Positions 1-8,528 of a DNA stretch of 64,000 bases are shown here, one piece after another. This DNA is from Mesorhizobium sp. NZP2077 (lineage in GTDB: Bacteria; Pseudomonadota; Alphaproteobacteria; Rhizobiales; Rhizobiaceae). Location of the stretch: assembly GCF_013170805.1 (NCBI RefSeq), contig NZ_CP051293.1:4594001-4658000 (forward strand), written 5' to 3'. Both the position numbers and the translations under genes were made by a program. The notes below the pieces were generated by a model. It did no database searches. It was not told the origin of the DNA and worked only from the letters and a program-made list of their open reading frames with translations. Each line of letters opens with the position of its first letter. Position 1 is the first letter of the stretch.

Positions 1-27
1 AGCGAGACCGGACAGGACATCCAATCG

Positions 28-54
28 AACCGGCCCTTCGTGGCCGGTTTTTTT
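28..54 (+). terminator. Rho-independent terminator of a gene left of the window
   Basis: Perfect 8-bp stem (AACCGGCC at 28-35, GGCCGGTT at 42-49) around a CTTCGT loop, running into a seven-T tract. It closes a transcript that enters from the left edge; its gene is outside the window. Confidence 0.85.
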
Positions 55-245
55 GTTTCTGGCAACAGCGATCGATACCCGTCCGCATCCCGCCCACCGA
101 ACTCCGGCAATCCAAACAATTCAATACTCAAATGATTCAAATTTTACGTTTATTCTACTGGAGTTTTACTTAAAGTCTGCTTCGCGCTTTTGCGTCAAAT
201 AAATCCAGCCGTGGCAATGTCTCCTTCGAACGGGGAGACTAGAAA

Positions 246-854
246 ATGAAAAGAACGAGGGGCAAGCTGTTGCTGATGGCAATGGCGATGCAGCTTTCCG
301 CTTGGGGATCAGCATATGCCGCGGGACCGGCCTATATGCACACCGGCGGACGTACCACGCAGCCTGTTGGCCATTATGAATTCTGCCAGCGCATTCCTGG
401 CGAATGCAATGAGAGGACGCCCAAGGGCGCGCCGGTCGACCTGAGCCGCAAGCTCTGGGCGACGATCATCAACATCAACAATACGGTCAACATCCGTATC
501 AAGCCGCGCACCGACATGGAAAACTATGGTGTCGAGGAGTACTGGGCCTATCCCGACAATGGCTATGGCGACTGCGAGGATTACGCGCTGGAGAAGCGCC
601 GCGAACTGATGGACGCGGGCGTGCCGGCGGGCGATCTCTTGATGACGGTTGCGCGTCAGCCGAATGGCGACGGCCACGCCGTGCTGACCGTGCGCACCAG
701 CCTCGGCGAGTTCATTCTCGACAATCTGGAAACCAAGGTGCTGTCCTGGACGGACACCGACTACACCTATCTCAAGCGTCAATCGACGGAGAATTCCGGC
801 GTTTGGGTAACGATCAATGACGGCCGTTCCGATGCGGTCGCCAGCGTCCGCTAG
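246..854 (+). CDS. Transglutaminase-like cysteine peptidase (BTLCP family), secreted
   Basis: The 202-aa product has a Sec signal peptide (about residues 1-26, ending AYAA). It then matches the bacterial transglutaminase-like cysteine proteinase family (DUF920). The triad is visible: Cys110 in GDCEDYALEKRR, His144 in GHAVLTVRT and Asp159 in FILDNL. Family members are periplasmic and in other bacteria process adhesins or partner with c-di-GMP signalling; no such partner is adjacent here. A second copy lies at 56502-57125 on the other strand. The gene stands alone, followed by a strong hairpin at 914-942. Substrate unknown. Confidence 0.88.
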   Translation: MKRTRGKLLLMAMAMQLSAWGSAYAAGPAYMHTGGRTTQPVGHYEFCQRIPGECNERTPKGAPVDLSRKLWATIININNTVNIRIKPRTDMENYGVEEYWAYPDNGYGDCEDYALEKRRELMDAGVPAGDLLMTVARQPNGDGHAVLTVRTSLGEFILDNLETKVLSWTDTDYTYLKRQSTENSGVWVTINDGRSDAVASVR

Positions 855-913
855 GACGTGACGAGAAACCCGGTCGAGTCCCCACCCTCCCCGTCCCCAA
901 CGACCGGGTCAAA

Positions 914-942
914 GGAGCCGGCCCCGTCCCCGGGCCGGCTCC
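914..942 (+). terminator. Strong hairpin, likely terminator of the cysteine peptidase gene
   Basis: Perfect 11-bp GC-rich stem (GGAGCCGGCCC at 914-924, GGGCCGGCTCC at 932-942), 60 bp after the stop codon. The T-run after it is weak, so termination efficiency is uncertain. Confidence 0.65.
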
Positions 943-1042
943 GCCATTTCTGGCGGCAGCTGCTAAAATTGATCCAATTTCGATGGCATGGTGTGTGCTC
1001 GCGTCGCCATATCTCCAGAAGATATCAGCCGCAGGAGGTCTT

Positions 1043-1810
1043 ATGCCCACCGAAGCTCGATCACCACGTCTTGCGGTTCTTATCGACGCCGACAACACCT
1101 CCGCCAAGATTGCCGACGGTCTGTTCGAGGAGATCGCGAAGATCGGAGAGGCTAGCGTACGCCGGATATATGGCGACTTCTCCAGCCCTCGGTCCAAAGG
1201 CTGGGCAGACATATTGGCGAAGCACGCAATCATTCCGCAGCAACAGTTCGCCTATACCACCGGAAAGAATGCTTCCGATATCACGCTGGTGATCGACGCG
1301 ATGGATCTGCTCCATAGCGGCCGTTTCGACGGTTTCTGCCTGGTTTCTTCCGACAGTGATTTCACCCGACTTGCTGCACGCATACGCGAACAGGGTGTCG
1401 ATGTGTTCGGATTTGGAGAGCAGAAGACCCCGGAGAGCTTTCGGCAGGCTTGCCGCCGGTTCATCTACACTGAAAACCTTCTGCGTGGCCCGGCGAACAT
1501 CCCGGATACCGTGCCCGCCTCGAAGCCGCTTCGATCGTCTAGTGCCGCGCTGCCCATACTCAAGAAAGTCATCGGCCAAATGGACAGTGAAGATGGTTGG
1601 GTGCTGCTCGGCACATTCGGAAAGCAGCTCTCGAACCTCTTCTCCGATTTTGATCCTCGCACCTATGGTTTCAGCAAACTAAGTGACCTGGTGAGGAGCA
1701 CAGCCGAATTCGAAATCGAGGCTCCCAAAGGGGGAGCCATGCGGATACGGATCAAGCCGACGCCCGGCAAAAAAGGGAAAAAACAAATCCGCTCAGCAGT
1801 AGGCGCTTGA
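1043..1810 (+). CDS. NYN (PIN-like) nuclease domain protein with C-terminal OST-HTH/LOTUS domain
   Basis: The start at 1043 is set by AGGAGG at 1033-1038. The 255-aa protein begins with an NYN domain (about 1-150) of the LabA/MARF1 type, with acidic residues in LIDADN (Asp15, Asp17) and SSDSDF (Asp104, Asp106) that would bind a metal in a PIN-like RNase site. Residues about 165-235 form an OST-HTH/LOTUS module, an RNA-binding winged helix. The tail is basic (KKGKKQ). The pairing is known in bacteria and points to an RNA-cleaving enzyme; the target RNA is unknown. It has no obvious operon partner. Confidence 0.85.
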   Translation: MPTEARSPRLAVLIDADNTSAKIADGLFEEIAKIGEASVRRIYGDFSSPRSKGWADILAKHAIIPQQQFAYTTGKNASDITLVIDAMDLLHSGRFDGFCLVSSDSDFTRLAARIREQGVDVFGFGEQKTPESFRQACRRFIYTENLLRGPANIPDTVPASKPLRSSSAALPILKKVIGQMDSEDGWVLLGTFGKQLSNLFSDFDPRTYGFSKLSDLVRSTAEFEIEAPKGGAMRIRIKPTPGKKGKKQIRSAVGA

Positions 1811-1913
1811 CGTCCAGGGGTCGCAGCCACCAAGCGCATCCGAAACCCTCCCTTTCCACGATCAGCAGATCGAGGCACTATCGGCCGTTGCTTTCGTCCC
1901 CTGTATCACGGCG

Positions 1914-2474
1914 ATGTTGGAAATCCCGGAAGATCGATGCGAGCGCCATCGCCTGTTCAAGGCTATCGACGATGCCTTCAAGGCCGGCGACTTCGATGGC
2001 CTTGGCAAAGCCCTGGGCGGTTCGCCCCGCTGGTTCGACGAGCGCATGCCGTTTGAACTCGGCCTCGGACATCCGCTGGAATATGCGATCTATTGGAGCC
2101 CCGTCAGCTTCATCTCGACCTTGCTGGGTGCGGGCTCGGATCCGAACTACGGGGATCACGGCGGGTTTCCGGCAATCATTGCGGCGCTGTCCACTGACCG
2201 CGCTGACCGACTGGAAATCGTCCATCTTTTGATCGAGGCTGGCGCCGATCCCAACATGCGGGGCGTGAACGACTGCACGCCGCTTCACTATTCGGTGGCC
2301 ATTCGTAGCGCCGACGCGATTCGCATGCTTTTGGCGGCGGGCGCTGATCCTGCGCTCAAAACCCGCATCGACCACTATACAACAGCCGCCGAGGAAGCCG
2401 ACATTGCCGGCTTTGAAATTGGCGCGTCATTGTTGCGCGATGTGATGGCCGGGCGTGGCTCTCACGGACAATGA
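1914..2474 (+). CDS. Ankyrin-repeat protein
   Basis: A 186-aa cytoplasmic protein with two to three ankyrin repeats at about residues 65-150 (for example IVHLLIEAGADPNMRGVNDCTPLHY and then AIRMLLAAGADP). Ankyrin repeats bind proteins; no enzymatic domain is visible. The reading frame stays open upstream to the end of the NYN gene (1805) and reads like protein, but offers no ATG, GTG or TTG before 1914, so the N-terminus is uncertain. There is no clear Shine-Dalgarno at the chosen start. Confidence 0.75.
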   Translation: MLEIPEDRCERHRLFKAIDDAFKAGDFDGLGKALGGSPRWFDERMPFELGLGHPLEYAIYWSPVSFISTLLGAGSDPNYGDHGGFPAIIAALSTDRADRLEIVHLLIEAGADPNMRGVNDCTPLHYSVAIRSADAIRMLLAAGADPALKTRIDHYTTAAEEADIAGFEIGASLLRDVMAGRGSHGQ

Positions 2475-2512
2475 GTGGGCGCTGAAACCGCGCGGATTGG
2501 CCAAAGTTGGCC

Positions 2513-3040
2513 TCAGACCTTCGTCAGCCCAGCCTTGAAGCGCTTGCCGTTGGCGACGTAATGCGCGGCCGAACCGCGCAGCCTGGCGACGGCGGCGTCG
2601 TCCAGCACCCGGATCGCCTTGGCCGGCGAGCCGACGATCAGCGAATTGTCCGGAAACTCCTTGCCTTCGGTCACCAGCGCGCCGGCGCCAACCAGCGAAT
2701 TCTTACCGATCCTGGCGCCGTTCAGCACGATGGCGCCCATGCCGATCAGGCTGTTGTCACCGATAGTGCAGCCATGCAGTATGGCCCGGTGGCCGATCGT
2801 GCAGCCTTCGCCGATGGTCAGCGGAAAGCCGGGATCTGTGTGCATAACCGTGTGTTCCTGCACATTGGTGTCGGCGCCGATGACGACAGGTTCGTTGTCG
2901 CCACGAATGACGACGCCGAACCAGAAACCGGCATTGCGGCCGACCTGCACGTTGCCGATCAGCGTCGCATCGGGTGCGATCCAGTTTGTGTTCGCATCCG
3001 CGAAGCTGGGCTCCGTTCCGTCGATCGCATAAAGCGGCAT
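2513..3040 (-). CDS. Gamma-carbonic-anhydrase-family protein (left-handed beta-helix)
   Basis: The 175-aa product has repeated hexapeptides (IGNVQV, IGEGCT, IGDNSL, IGKNSL) forming a left-handed beta helix. The gamma-CA metal histidines appear in QEHTVMH and GHRAILHG, as in the YrdA/PaaY/CaiE group. Family members are trimeric zinc or iron enzymes, often with weak or no measured carbonic anhydrase activity, so the reaction is only inferred. Divergent from nothing nearby; the small membrane-protein gene at 3060-3395 lies 19 bp upstream on the same strand and could be co-transcribed. Confidence 0.9.
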   Translation of the reverse strand: MPLYAIDGTEPSFADANTNWIAPDATLIGNVQVGRNAGFWFGVVIRGDNEPVVIGADTNVQEHTVMHTDPGFPLTIGEGCTIGHRAILHGCTIGDNSLIGMGAIVLNGARIGKNSLVGAGALVTEGKEFPDNSLIVGSPAKAIRVLDDAAVARLRGSAAHYVANGKRFKAGLTKV

Positions 3041-3059
3041 TGTCGGTCTCCGAATCGTC

Positions 3060-3395
3060 TCAGATGCCGGACCCTAGGAGACGGATCGTCCATGAGGCAA
3101 TGGCGAGGACGACGATGCCCAGCGCCAGGGACCAGGCAATCGCCGTGCAGCCGCATGACAGGAGCGCCACTGTCGAAATACGTTTCTCGTGCCGGGCATC
3201 GAGGGCAGCGTTGACCAGCATGAACGGCCCGGCGCCAGCCGTAGCCATAAGCGAGCGCAGCACATGCGCGGGCGACACATAGGGTTCGGCAAAGGCGACC
3301 TTGCGGCCCGACACCAGTTCCATCGTCGAGCCCGTCAGCCCGCAGACCGTCAGCCCGACGGCAAAAGCGAACAGGAAGAGTTCCATCTGAGCCAT
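3060..3395 (-). CDS. Small integral membrane protein (DUF6949-like)
   Basis: Translation from the ATG at 3395 gives 111 aa with three or four hydrophobic stretches (around MELFLFAFAVGLTVCGLTG, GAGPFMLVNAAL and the C-terminal ALGIVVLAIASWTI). It recalls small rhizobial membrane proteins classed as DUF6949, but that assignment is from memory. The open frame extends further upstream but has protein-like composition only from MAQMELF onwards. It lies 19 bp before the carbonic anhydrase homologue. Function unknown. Confidence 0.7.
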   Translation of the reverse strand: MAQMELFLFAFAVGLTVCGLTGSTMELVSGRKVAFAEPYVSPAHVLRSLMATAGAGPFMLVNAALDARHEKRISTVALLSCGCTAIAWSLALGIVVLAIASWTIRLLGSGI

Positions 3396-3512
3396 CTTAA
3401 CCTTCCATTTACCATGAAATCGCACAGTCGTTTCAGCAAGGCTGCAAGAGCCGTGCCGCGCGATGTGTGCCGCCGAGGGACACCGGAATGGCGGTTGGGA
3501 TGGAGGACCGAG

Positions 3513-4244
3513 ATGAAGCAGGCAGCGATCGCCGACGGCGCTGAATTCACCGTGGTCGATTCCTCGCTGATGAGGCGGGTGTTCTACGCCTTTGCCGCAC
3601 TTGCTCTGCTGTCGGCAGCGATCAGCCTTGGCGGGAAATGGTTCGGCCATTCGATCGCGATGGCGGGGTATACGGACGACACCACGGTGCGCCAGGTAGT
3701 GATCGGCAAGAATGTGATTTCCGTGCCGGCCAATTTCATCCGTTTCGACCAGGCACGGCGCGACGGCGTTGCCTCGCGTCTCGACCTCTATCTGCGCTAT
3801 CCCGAGATGGACGGCTACAGCGAGGCGGCCCGCGACGATTTCAATCATTCGGAAGCCAACAGGAAGATCATCTTCCTGTCCTTCGAGCAGCAGATGATGT
3901 CACGCGACATGAGCGGCCGGTTCGCGCCGATCTACAGCGCGCTGATCGTCCAGCCCGGCATTCCGGGCCCTGGCGGCACGACGGTCTACAGTTTCAACGA
4001 GACATCAGGCTATCTGAACGAAGTGCTGGTGGTCGGCAAGCGCGCGGGCAAGGACCCTTTCGTGGCCCGCTGTCTGAGCGGGCCGAGTGCCGGTCAATCG
4101 CTGGCGCCCTGCGAGCGGGACATCCATGTCGGCGACGATCTCAGCCTCACCTACCGTTTCCCCAAGGAATTCCTTGGCGACTGGCAGGCGCTCGACGCGG
4201 CGATGACTGCAGAAGCCGGGCGAATCCTGAAGCCCGGACATTGA
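3513..4244 (+). CDS. Conserved hypothetical protein with one N-terminal membrane anchor
   Basis: The start at 3513 has GGAGG at 3502-3506. The 243-aa protein has a cytoplasmic N-terminus, one transmembrane helix (about residues 25-45, VFYAFAALALLSAAISLGG) and a periplasmic domain of about 190 aa with no motif I can name (two cysteines about 13 residues apart near position 190 might form a disulfide). It is a common type of orphan envelope protein in rhizobia. It is divergently transcribed from the gene at 3060-3395, about 117 bp apart. Confidence 0.75.
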   Translation: MKQAAIADGAEFTVVDSSLMRRVFYAFAALALLSAAISLGGKWFGHSIAMAGYTDDTTVRQVVIGKNVISVPANFIRFDQARRDGVASRLDLYLRYPEMDGYSEAARDDFNHSEANRKIIFLSFEQQMMSRDMSGRFAPIYSALIVQPGIPGPGGTTVYSFNETSGYLNEVLVVGKRAGKDPFVARCLSGPSAGQSLAPCERDIHVGDDLSLTYRFPKEFLGDWQALDAAMTAEAGRILKPGH

Positions 4245-4301
4245 CTGATAGATGCCGAGGCCGGCCGCGCTCGGCGCGGCCTGCCATCGGCTTGCCGCGG
4301 C

Positions 4302-4505
4302 TCAGGCCAGATCGATGTCGAGGATCGCCATCGAGAAATTGTAGTCGCCGTCATCCTCGTCCTTGAAGACGATGCCGAGGAACTCGTCTCCGACATAGAC
4401 CTCGGCCGAATCTTCCTTGCGCGGCCGTGCCTTGACCTCAAGCTTGGGGTTCTGGAAGACGCGCTTGAAATAGGCGTCCAGCTTTCTGATTTCGTCCGGC
4501 TTCAA
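4302..4505 (-). CDS. DUF3126 family protein, TTG start
   Basis: A 67-aa protein (starting LKPDEIRKLDAYFKRVF and ending MAILDIDLA) that matches DUF3126, a short acidic family found in Alphaproteobacteria. The frame stays open upstream, but family length and a GGAGAAG Shine-Dalgarno place the start at a TTG at 4505. It lies just after cysE on the same strand, separated by about 155 bp. Function unknown. Confidence 0.8.
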   Translation of the reverse strand: MKPDEIRKLDAYFKRVFQNPKLEVKARPRKEDSAEVYVGDEFLGIVFKDEDDGDYNFSMAILDIDLA

Positions 4506-4660
4506 CAGTCTTCTCCGATCATCGGGCTTGCTGGTTTGAAGGGCGCTTCTGGCACGTCGACAATGGCGATGTAAAGGCAAGCCGGCCGTATTGCACCGGA
4601 AGCGACAGCGCCGCCGGGCAAAATCGCAGCAACGCCGGTCAGCGCGCCGGCGCGAAAGAA

Positions 4661-5509
4661 TCAGATATCGAAGCTGACCACCTGGTCCATCGACTGCGAC
4701 GGCAGCAGCTGATCCATCTGGCGGGAAGGCTGGTCGCAACCGGTCTCGCCGACGACGCGGGCCGGCACGCCGGCAACCGTCTTGTTGTGCGGCACTGGCG
4801 ACAACACCACCGAGCCCGCCGCGATCTTTGAGCAATGACCGACTTCGATGTTGCCGAGAATCTTGGCGCCCGCGCCGATCAGCACGCCACGGCGGATCTT
4901 GGGGTGGCGGTCGCCACCGGCCTTGCCGGTGCCGCCCAGCGTCACGCCGTGCAGGATCGATACATCGTCCTCGATGACCGCTGTCTCGCCGACGACGAGG
5001 CCGGTGGCGTGATCGATGAAGATGCCCTTGCCGATGCGGGCGGCCGGATTGATGTCGGTCTGGAAGACCGAGGACGAGCGGCTCTGCAAATAGAGCGCGA
5101 AGTCCTTGCGGCCCTGGTTCCATAGCCAATGCGCCAGCCGATGGGTCTGGATGGCGTGAAAGCCCTTGAAATACAGCACCGGCATGATGAAGCGGTCGCA
5201 GGCCGGGTCGCGGTCGTAATAAGCCTGGATGTCGACGCGCACGGTTGTCGGCCAGTCCTTGTCGTCAGCCAGCATCGATTTGAAGGTCTGACGGATGAGA
5301 TCGGAGCCGATATCCTGATGGGCAAGCCGCTCGGCGATCCGGTGGATGACAGCCTCTTCTAGGCTCTCCTGGTTCAGAATCGTCGAATAGAGGAACGCGG
5401 CGAGAAGCGGATCGCGGTTGACCGCGTCCATCGCCTCGTCGCGGATCGAACGCCAGATCGGATCGACCGGCTGCAACGCGCTGTGGCGGGAAATGCTGAT
5501 GCTGTTCAT
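4661..5509 (-). CDS. cysE: Serine O-acetyltransferase
   Basis: Catalyses acetyl-CoA + L-serine to O-acetylserine, the first step of cysteine synthesis. The 282-aa protein has the helical N-terminal SATase domain (about residues 20-130) and then a hexapeptide left-handed beta helix with the family motifs DINPAARIG, GIFIDHATG (catalytic Asp-His) and GVTLGGTGKAGGDRHPKI. The tail ends SFDI; a C-terminal Ile is what O-acetylserine sulfhydrylase binds in the cysteine synthase complex. I use the ATG at 5509; an upstream in-frame ATG exists at 5572. Confidence 0.95.
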   Translation of the reverse strand: MNSISISRHSALQPVDPIWRSIRDEAMDAVNRDPLLAAFLYSTILNQESLEEAVIHRIAERLAHQDIGSDLIRQTFKSMLADDKDWPTTVRVDIQAYYDRDPACDRFIMPVLYFKGFHAIQTHRLAHWLWNQGRKDFALYLQSRSSSVFQTDINPAARIGKGIFIDHATGLVVGETAVIEDDVSILHGVTLGGTGKAGGDRHPKIRRGVLIGAGAKILGNIEVGHCSKIAAGSVVLSPVPHNKTVAGVPARVVGETGCDQPSRQMDQLLPSQSMDQVVSFDI

Positions 5510-5655
5510 CGACGTCTCGTCCTGCGTCCTGCTGGCTTGCCTGTTGTGCTTGCCTGCTGTCTGGCCGCACATATAAGCCAGATCATAGCACGATTGAACT
5601 CAATTTTCCTTAGTGCTGTGTCAAATGGATTTGGTTCGCAGGAATTCAAGCCGCC

Positions 5656-6261
5656 ATGGAAAACGAACCCTTGATCGACCCGGCTCTGAAAACCGAGTTG
5701 TCAGTGCTCTATCGGGCCGAAGACCGCCACTACCACAACCTCACCCATATCGAGGCGATGCTGGCGCTGGCCGGCGATTATCGAACCCTGCTCGGCGATC
5801 CGGAAGCCGTCGAAACGGCGATCTGGTTTCACGATGCCATCTACGACAGCAAGGCCAAGGACAATGAGGCCAGAAGCGCCGCCCTTGCCGAGAAGAAGCT
5901 CGCGGGTCGTACCGATACCGGGCGGCTGAGCCGCATCAGCGCGATGATCCTCGCCACCGCCACGCACCAGCTGCCCCGGTTCGACGACGCGGCGGCCACA
6001 CGCGACGCCAGCATCTTCCTTGACATGGACCTGTCGATCCTGGGTGCCGCACCGGATGCGTTCGACGCCTATGAGCGCGCGGTTCGCCGCGAATATGACT
6101 GGGTGGAGGAACCGATGTGGCGTGCCGGACGGGGTGCCGTGCTGAAGGATTTCCTGGCCCGCCCGCACATCTTCCACACCGAGGAATTTCGCCAGCGCTT
6201 CGAGCCGCAGGCCAGGCTGAACATGGCGCGATCGCTGGAGAGCCTACAAAAGCCCTCGTGA
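5656..6261 (+). CDS. HD-domain metal-dependent phosphohydrolase-like protein
   Basis: A 201-aa all-helical protein with HD-superfamily ligands: HYHNLTHI (residues about 26-33), the WFHDAIYD HD doublet (about 58-65) and a later Asp in DMDLSILG. It resembles the COG4339 group of predicted phosphohydrolases, whose substrate is not known. Its stop (TGA 6259-6261) overlaps a GTG that opens a 37-codon frame, and an agmatinase-family gene follows. Divergent from cysE, sharing a 146-bp promoter region. Confidence 0.82.
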   Translation: MENEPLIDPALKTELSVLYRAEDRHYHNLTHIEAMLALAGDYRTLLGDPEAVETAIWFHDAIYDSKAKDNEARSAALAEKKLAGRTDTGRLSRISAMILATATHQLPRFDDAAATRDASIFLDMDLSILGAAPDAFDAYERAVRREYDWVEEPMWRAGRGAVLKDFLARPHIFHTEEFRQRFEPQARLNMARSLESLQKPS

Positions 6262-6371
6262 CTTTTCGCCGGGAACCCTCACCGCGCTTGCATGTGGCCC
6301 CAAAAGGCCATTGGCTGCTCGACGGGCGCGCGAGCCGTATCGCCGAAATCGTCAAACGTGAATTTTTCTGA
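6258..6371 (+). CDS. Possible 37-aa ORF translationally coupled to the HD gene
   Basis: A GTG at 6258 overlaps the HD-gene stop as GTGA, a typical coupling arrangement. The frame encodes 37 aa (begins VTFRREPSPRLH, ends IVKREFF) and stops 12 bp before the agmatinase start. No family is recognised and the Shine-Dalgarno is poor; it may be only leader sequence. Confidence 0.3.
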   Translation: MTFRREPSPRLHVAPKGHWLLDGRASRIAEIVKREFF

Positions 6372-6383
6372 GGTGCCGACATC

Positions 6384-7355
6384 ATGAGCAGCAATTTCTT
6401 CCAACCGGTCGACGCCTCGGCCGTTCCCCGCTTTGCCGGGCTGTCGACCTTCATGCGGCTGCCGGCGGTGGCGAGCGCCGAAGGGCTCGACATCGCGCTG
6501 GTCGGCATACCGTGGGACGGCGGCACGACCAACCGCGCCGGCGCGCGGCACGGCCCGCGCGAGATCCGCAACCAGTCGAGCCTGATGCGGCGCGTCCACC
6601 ACGTGTCGGGGACCGAACCGTTCAGCATCGCCAATGTCGCCGATGTCGGCGATCTCTCGGTCAATCCGATCAACCTGATGGACGGATTGAAGCGCATCGA
6701 GGACGGCATCGCTGATATCGTGGCGGCAGGCGCCATTCCACTGTCCGCCGGCGGCGACCATCTGACAACGCTGCCGGTGCTGCGCGCCATCGCCAGGGAT
6801 CGTCCAGTCGGCATGATCCACTTCGATGCGCATTCCGACACCAATGACCGCTATTTCGGCGACAATCCCTACACGCACGGCACGCCCTTCCGCCGCGCCA
6901 TCGAAGAGGGCCTGCTCGACCCCGGGCGTGTCGTGCAGATCGGCATTCGCGGCTCGATCTACGAGCCCGGCGAGCATGACTGGGCGGTCGCCCAGGGCAT
7001 TCGCATCATCTACATGGAAGAGTTCGTCAGGCGGGGTGCTGCCAGCGTCATGGAAGAAGCGCGCGCCATCGCCGGAACGGGACGGACCTACGTGACCTTC
7101 GACATCGACTGCATCGATCCGTCGATGGCGCCGGGAACAGGTACGCCCGAGCTCGGTGGCTTCACCACCCGCGAGGCGCAGGAAATGGTCCGACTGCTCG
7201 ACGGATTGAACATTGTCGGCGCCGATGTCGTGGAAGTGGCGCCGCCATTCGATCTTGCCGGCATGACGGCGCTGGCAGGCGCGACGATGATGTTCGAGCT
7301 GCTGTGCGTGCTGGCGAAGTCGGTTCAAGTCGCGAGAGCGCGGAACGTCAGGTAA
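6384..7355 (+). CDS. speB: Agmatinase / guanidino-acid ureohydrolase
   Basis: Ureohydrolase of the arginase/agmatinase superfamily: cleaves a guanidino compound to urea plus amine. The 323-aa protein carries the binuclear Mn ligands GGDH (His126), HFDAHSDT (Asp148, His150, Asp152) and FDIDCIDP (Asp240, Asp242). Agmatine, guanidinobutyrate and guanidinopropionate enzymes share these motifs, so the substrate is not fixed by sequence. GAGGTG precedes the ATG by about 9 bp. It follows the HD gene and could share its transcript. Confidence 0.85.
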   Translation: MSSNFFQPVDASAVPRFAGLSTFMRLPAVASAEGLDIALVGIPWDGGTTNRAGARHGPREIRNQSSLMRRVHHVSGTEPFSIANVADVGDLSVNPINLMDGLKRIEDGIADIVAAGAIPLSAGGDHLTTLPVLRAIARDRPVGMIHFDAHSDTNDRYFGDNPYTHGTPFRRAIEEGLLDPGRVVQIGIRGSIYEPGEHDWAVAQGIRIIYMEEFVRRGAASVMEEARAIAGTGRTYVTFDIDCIDPSMAPGTGTPELGGFTTREAQEMVRLLDGLNIVGADVVEVAPPFDLAGMTALAGATMMFELLCVLAKSVQVARARNVR

Positions 7356-7719
7356 AGGCGCCTATGGTCGACGCCATTGCCGCGAGGATGGCCAGCCCCG
7401 CCGCCACCGACAACCCGTTGAGGATAATGCCCAGCAGCCCGAGTGAGCGACTGTCGTTCGAACGCGCCAGCGCCATGATGCCGAAGACGAACCCGGTGAC
7501 GTGTGCCAGCGGCCCCGCCAATAGAAACACGGCCATGAAGAACCCGGTGGCGACGTTCTGGACCGACTGGGATGTATCGCTCGGCATCGCCACCATTATG
7601 GCGATGGCAAGCGCTCCCGCCGTGAAGGCCGCCAATGCCAGTGTGACCGAACGCTTGCCGAACTGGCCGCGAGTCACGGCGCCAGGCATGGCCGCCGTGC
7701 TTCTTCCCCATTGTGCCAT
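7348..7719 (-). CDS. Small membrane protein, three to four predicted TM helices
   Basis: The ATG at 7719 with a G-rich Shine-Dalgarno (GGGGGG) gives 123 aa with hydrophobic segments around LALAAFTAGALAIAIMV, FFMAVFLLAGPLAHVTGFV and LGLLGIILNGLSVAAGLAI. The pattern (TM pair with GFVFGIMAL) recalls DUF4190-type proteins. Its 3' end overlaps the agmatinase 3' end by 8 bp, convergently. Function unknown. Confidence 0.7.
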   Translation of the reverse strand: MAQWGRSTAAMPGAVTRGQFGKRSVTLALAAFTAGALAIAIMVAMPSDTSQSVQNVATGFFMAVFLLAGPLAHVTGFVFGIMALARSNDSRSLGLLGIILNGLSVAAGLAILAAMASTIGAFT

Positions 7720-7740
7720 TGTTGCCCCCCGGCTCACCGC

Positions 7741-8508
7741 TCAAAGCGGATATTCAGCATAAAACTCCAGCACGCGCTGCTTGAAGGTCTTGTCGCCCAC
7801 CGCCAGCATATGGTCCCTGCCCTTGATGTGGAAAGCCCTGGCGTTCGGCATCAAGGCGGCGAGCTCGTCCGGCGAGCCGCCAATGTCGTCCGTGGTGCCG
7901 ACCGCGACCAGCGTCGGCTGGGCAATGCGGGCAATATTGTCTTCGCTTAGCAGCTCGCGCGACTTAGCGATGCAGGCGGCGAGCGCCCGGCGATCGCTGC
8001 GGGTCTGGTCGGCGAAGGCGCGGAAAGAGCGACCGCGTGGATCGGTGGTGGCGGCCGGATCGTCGGCAAGCAGGGCCGCGGCAATCGGATCCCAATCGCC
8101 GACACCGTCGATCATGCCGATGCCGAGGCCGCCAAAGACCAGCGTCGCCACCTTGTCCGGATCGGACAAGGCCAGGAACGCCGCAATGCGCGCGCCCATC
8201 GAATAGCCCATGACATGGGCGCGTTCGATACCGAGATGATCGAGCAGTGCGGCGGCGTCCGATGCCATTTTCGCTGGCGTGTAATCGGCCTCGTCATAGC
8301 TCTTCGATGAGGAACCATGGCCGCGATTGTCGAAGGCGATGGCACGATAGCCGGCATCGTTGAGCGTCTTGAACCAGCCGGGCGACACCCAGTTGACATA
8401 ATGGCTCGAGGCAAAGCCGTGGATCATGAGCACCGGATCGCCCCCACCCGACGCCGGCTGGCGGTCAAGGAAGGCAAGATCGAACCCGTCATGGGAAAAA
8501 AACTGCAT
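7741..8508 (-). CDS. Alpha/beta-fold hydrolase
   Basis: A 255-aa cytoplasmic protein with the canonical alpha/beta hydrolase order: oxyanion-region HGFASS, the DNRGHG strand-turn, the nucleophile elbow GYSMG (Ser about 102), an acid near TTDDIGG and a terminal His in GRDHML. No signal peptide. It could be an esterase, lactonase or C-C hydrolase; substrate not predictable. It is followed by the small membrane protein gene and preceded, 20 bp away, by the DUF192 gene, all on the minus strand. Confidence 0.88.
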   Translation of the reverse strand: MQFFSHDGFDLAFLDRQPASGGGDPVLMIHGFASSHYVNWVSPGWFKTLNDAGYRAIAFDNRGHGSSSKSYDEADYTPAKMASDAAALLDHLGIERAHVMGYSMGARIAAFLALSDPDKVATLVFGGLGIGMIDGVGDWDPIAAALLADDPAATTDPRGRSFRAFADQTRSDRRALAACIAKSRELLSEDNIARIAQPTLVAVGTTDDIGGSPDELAALMPNARAFHIKGRDHMLAVGDKTFKQRVLEFYAEYPL

Positions 8509-8528
8509 CGGAAGGTGACCCTTCTTGC

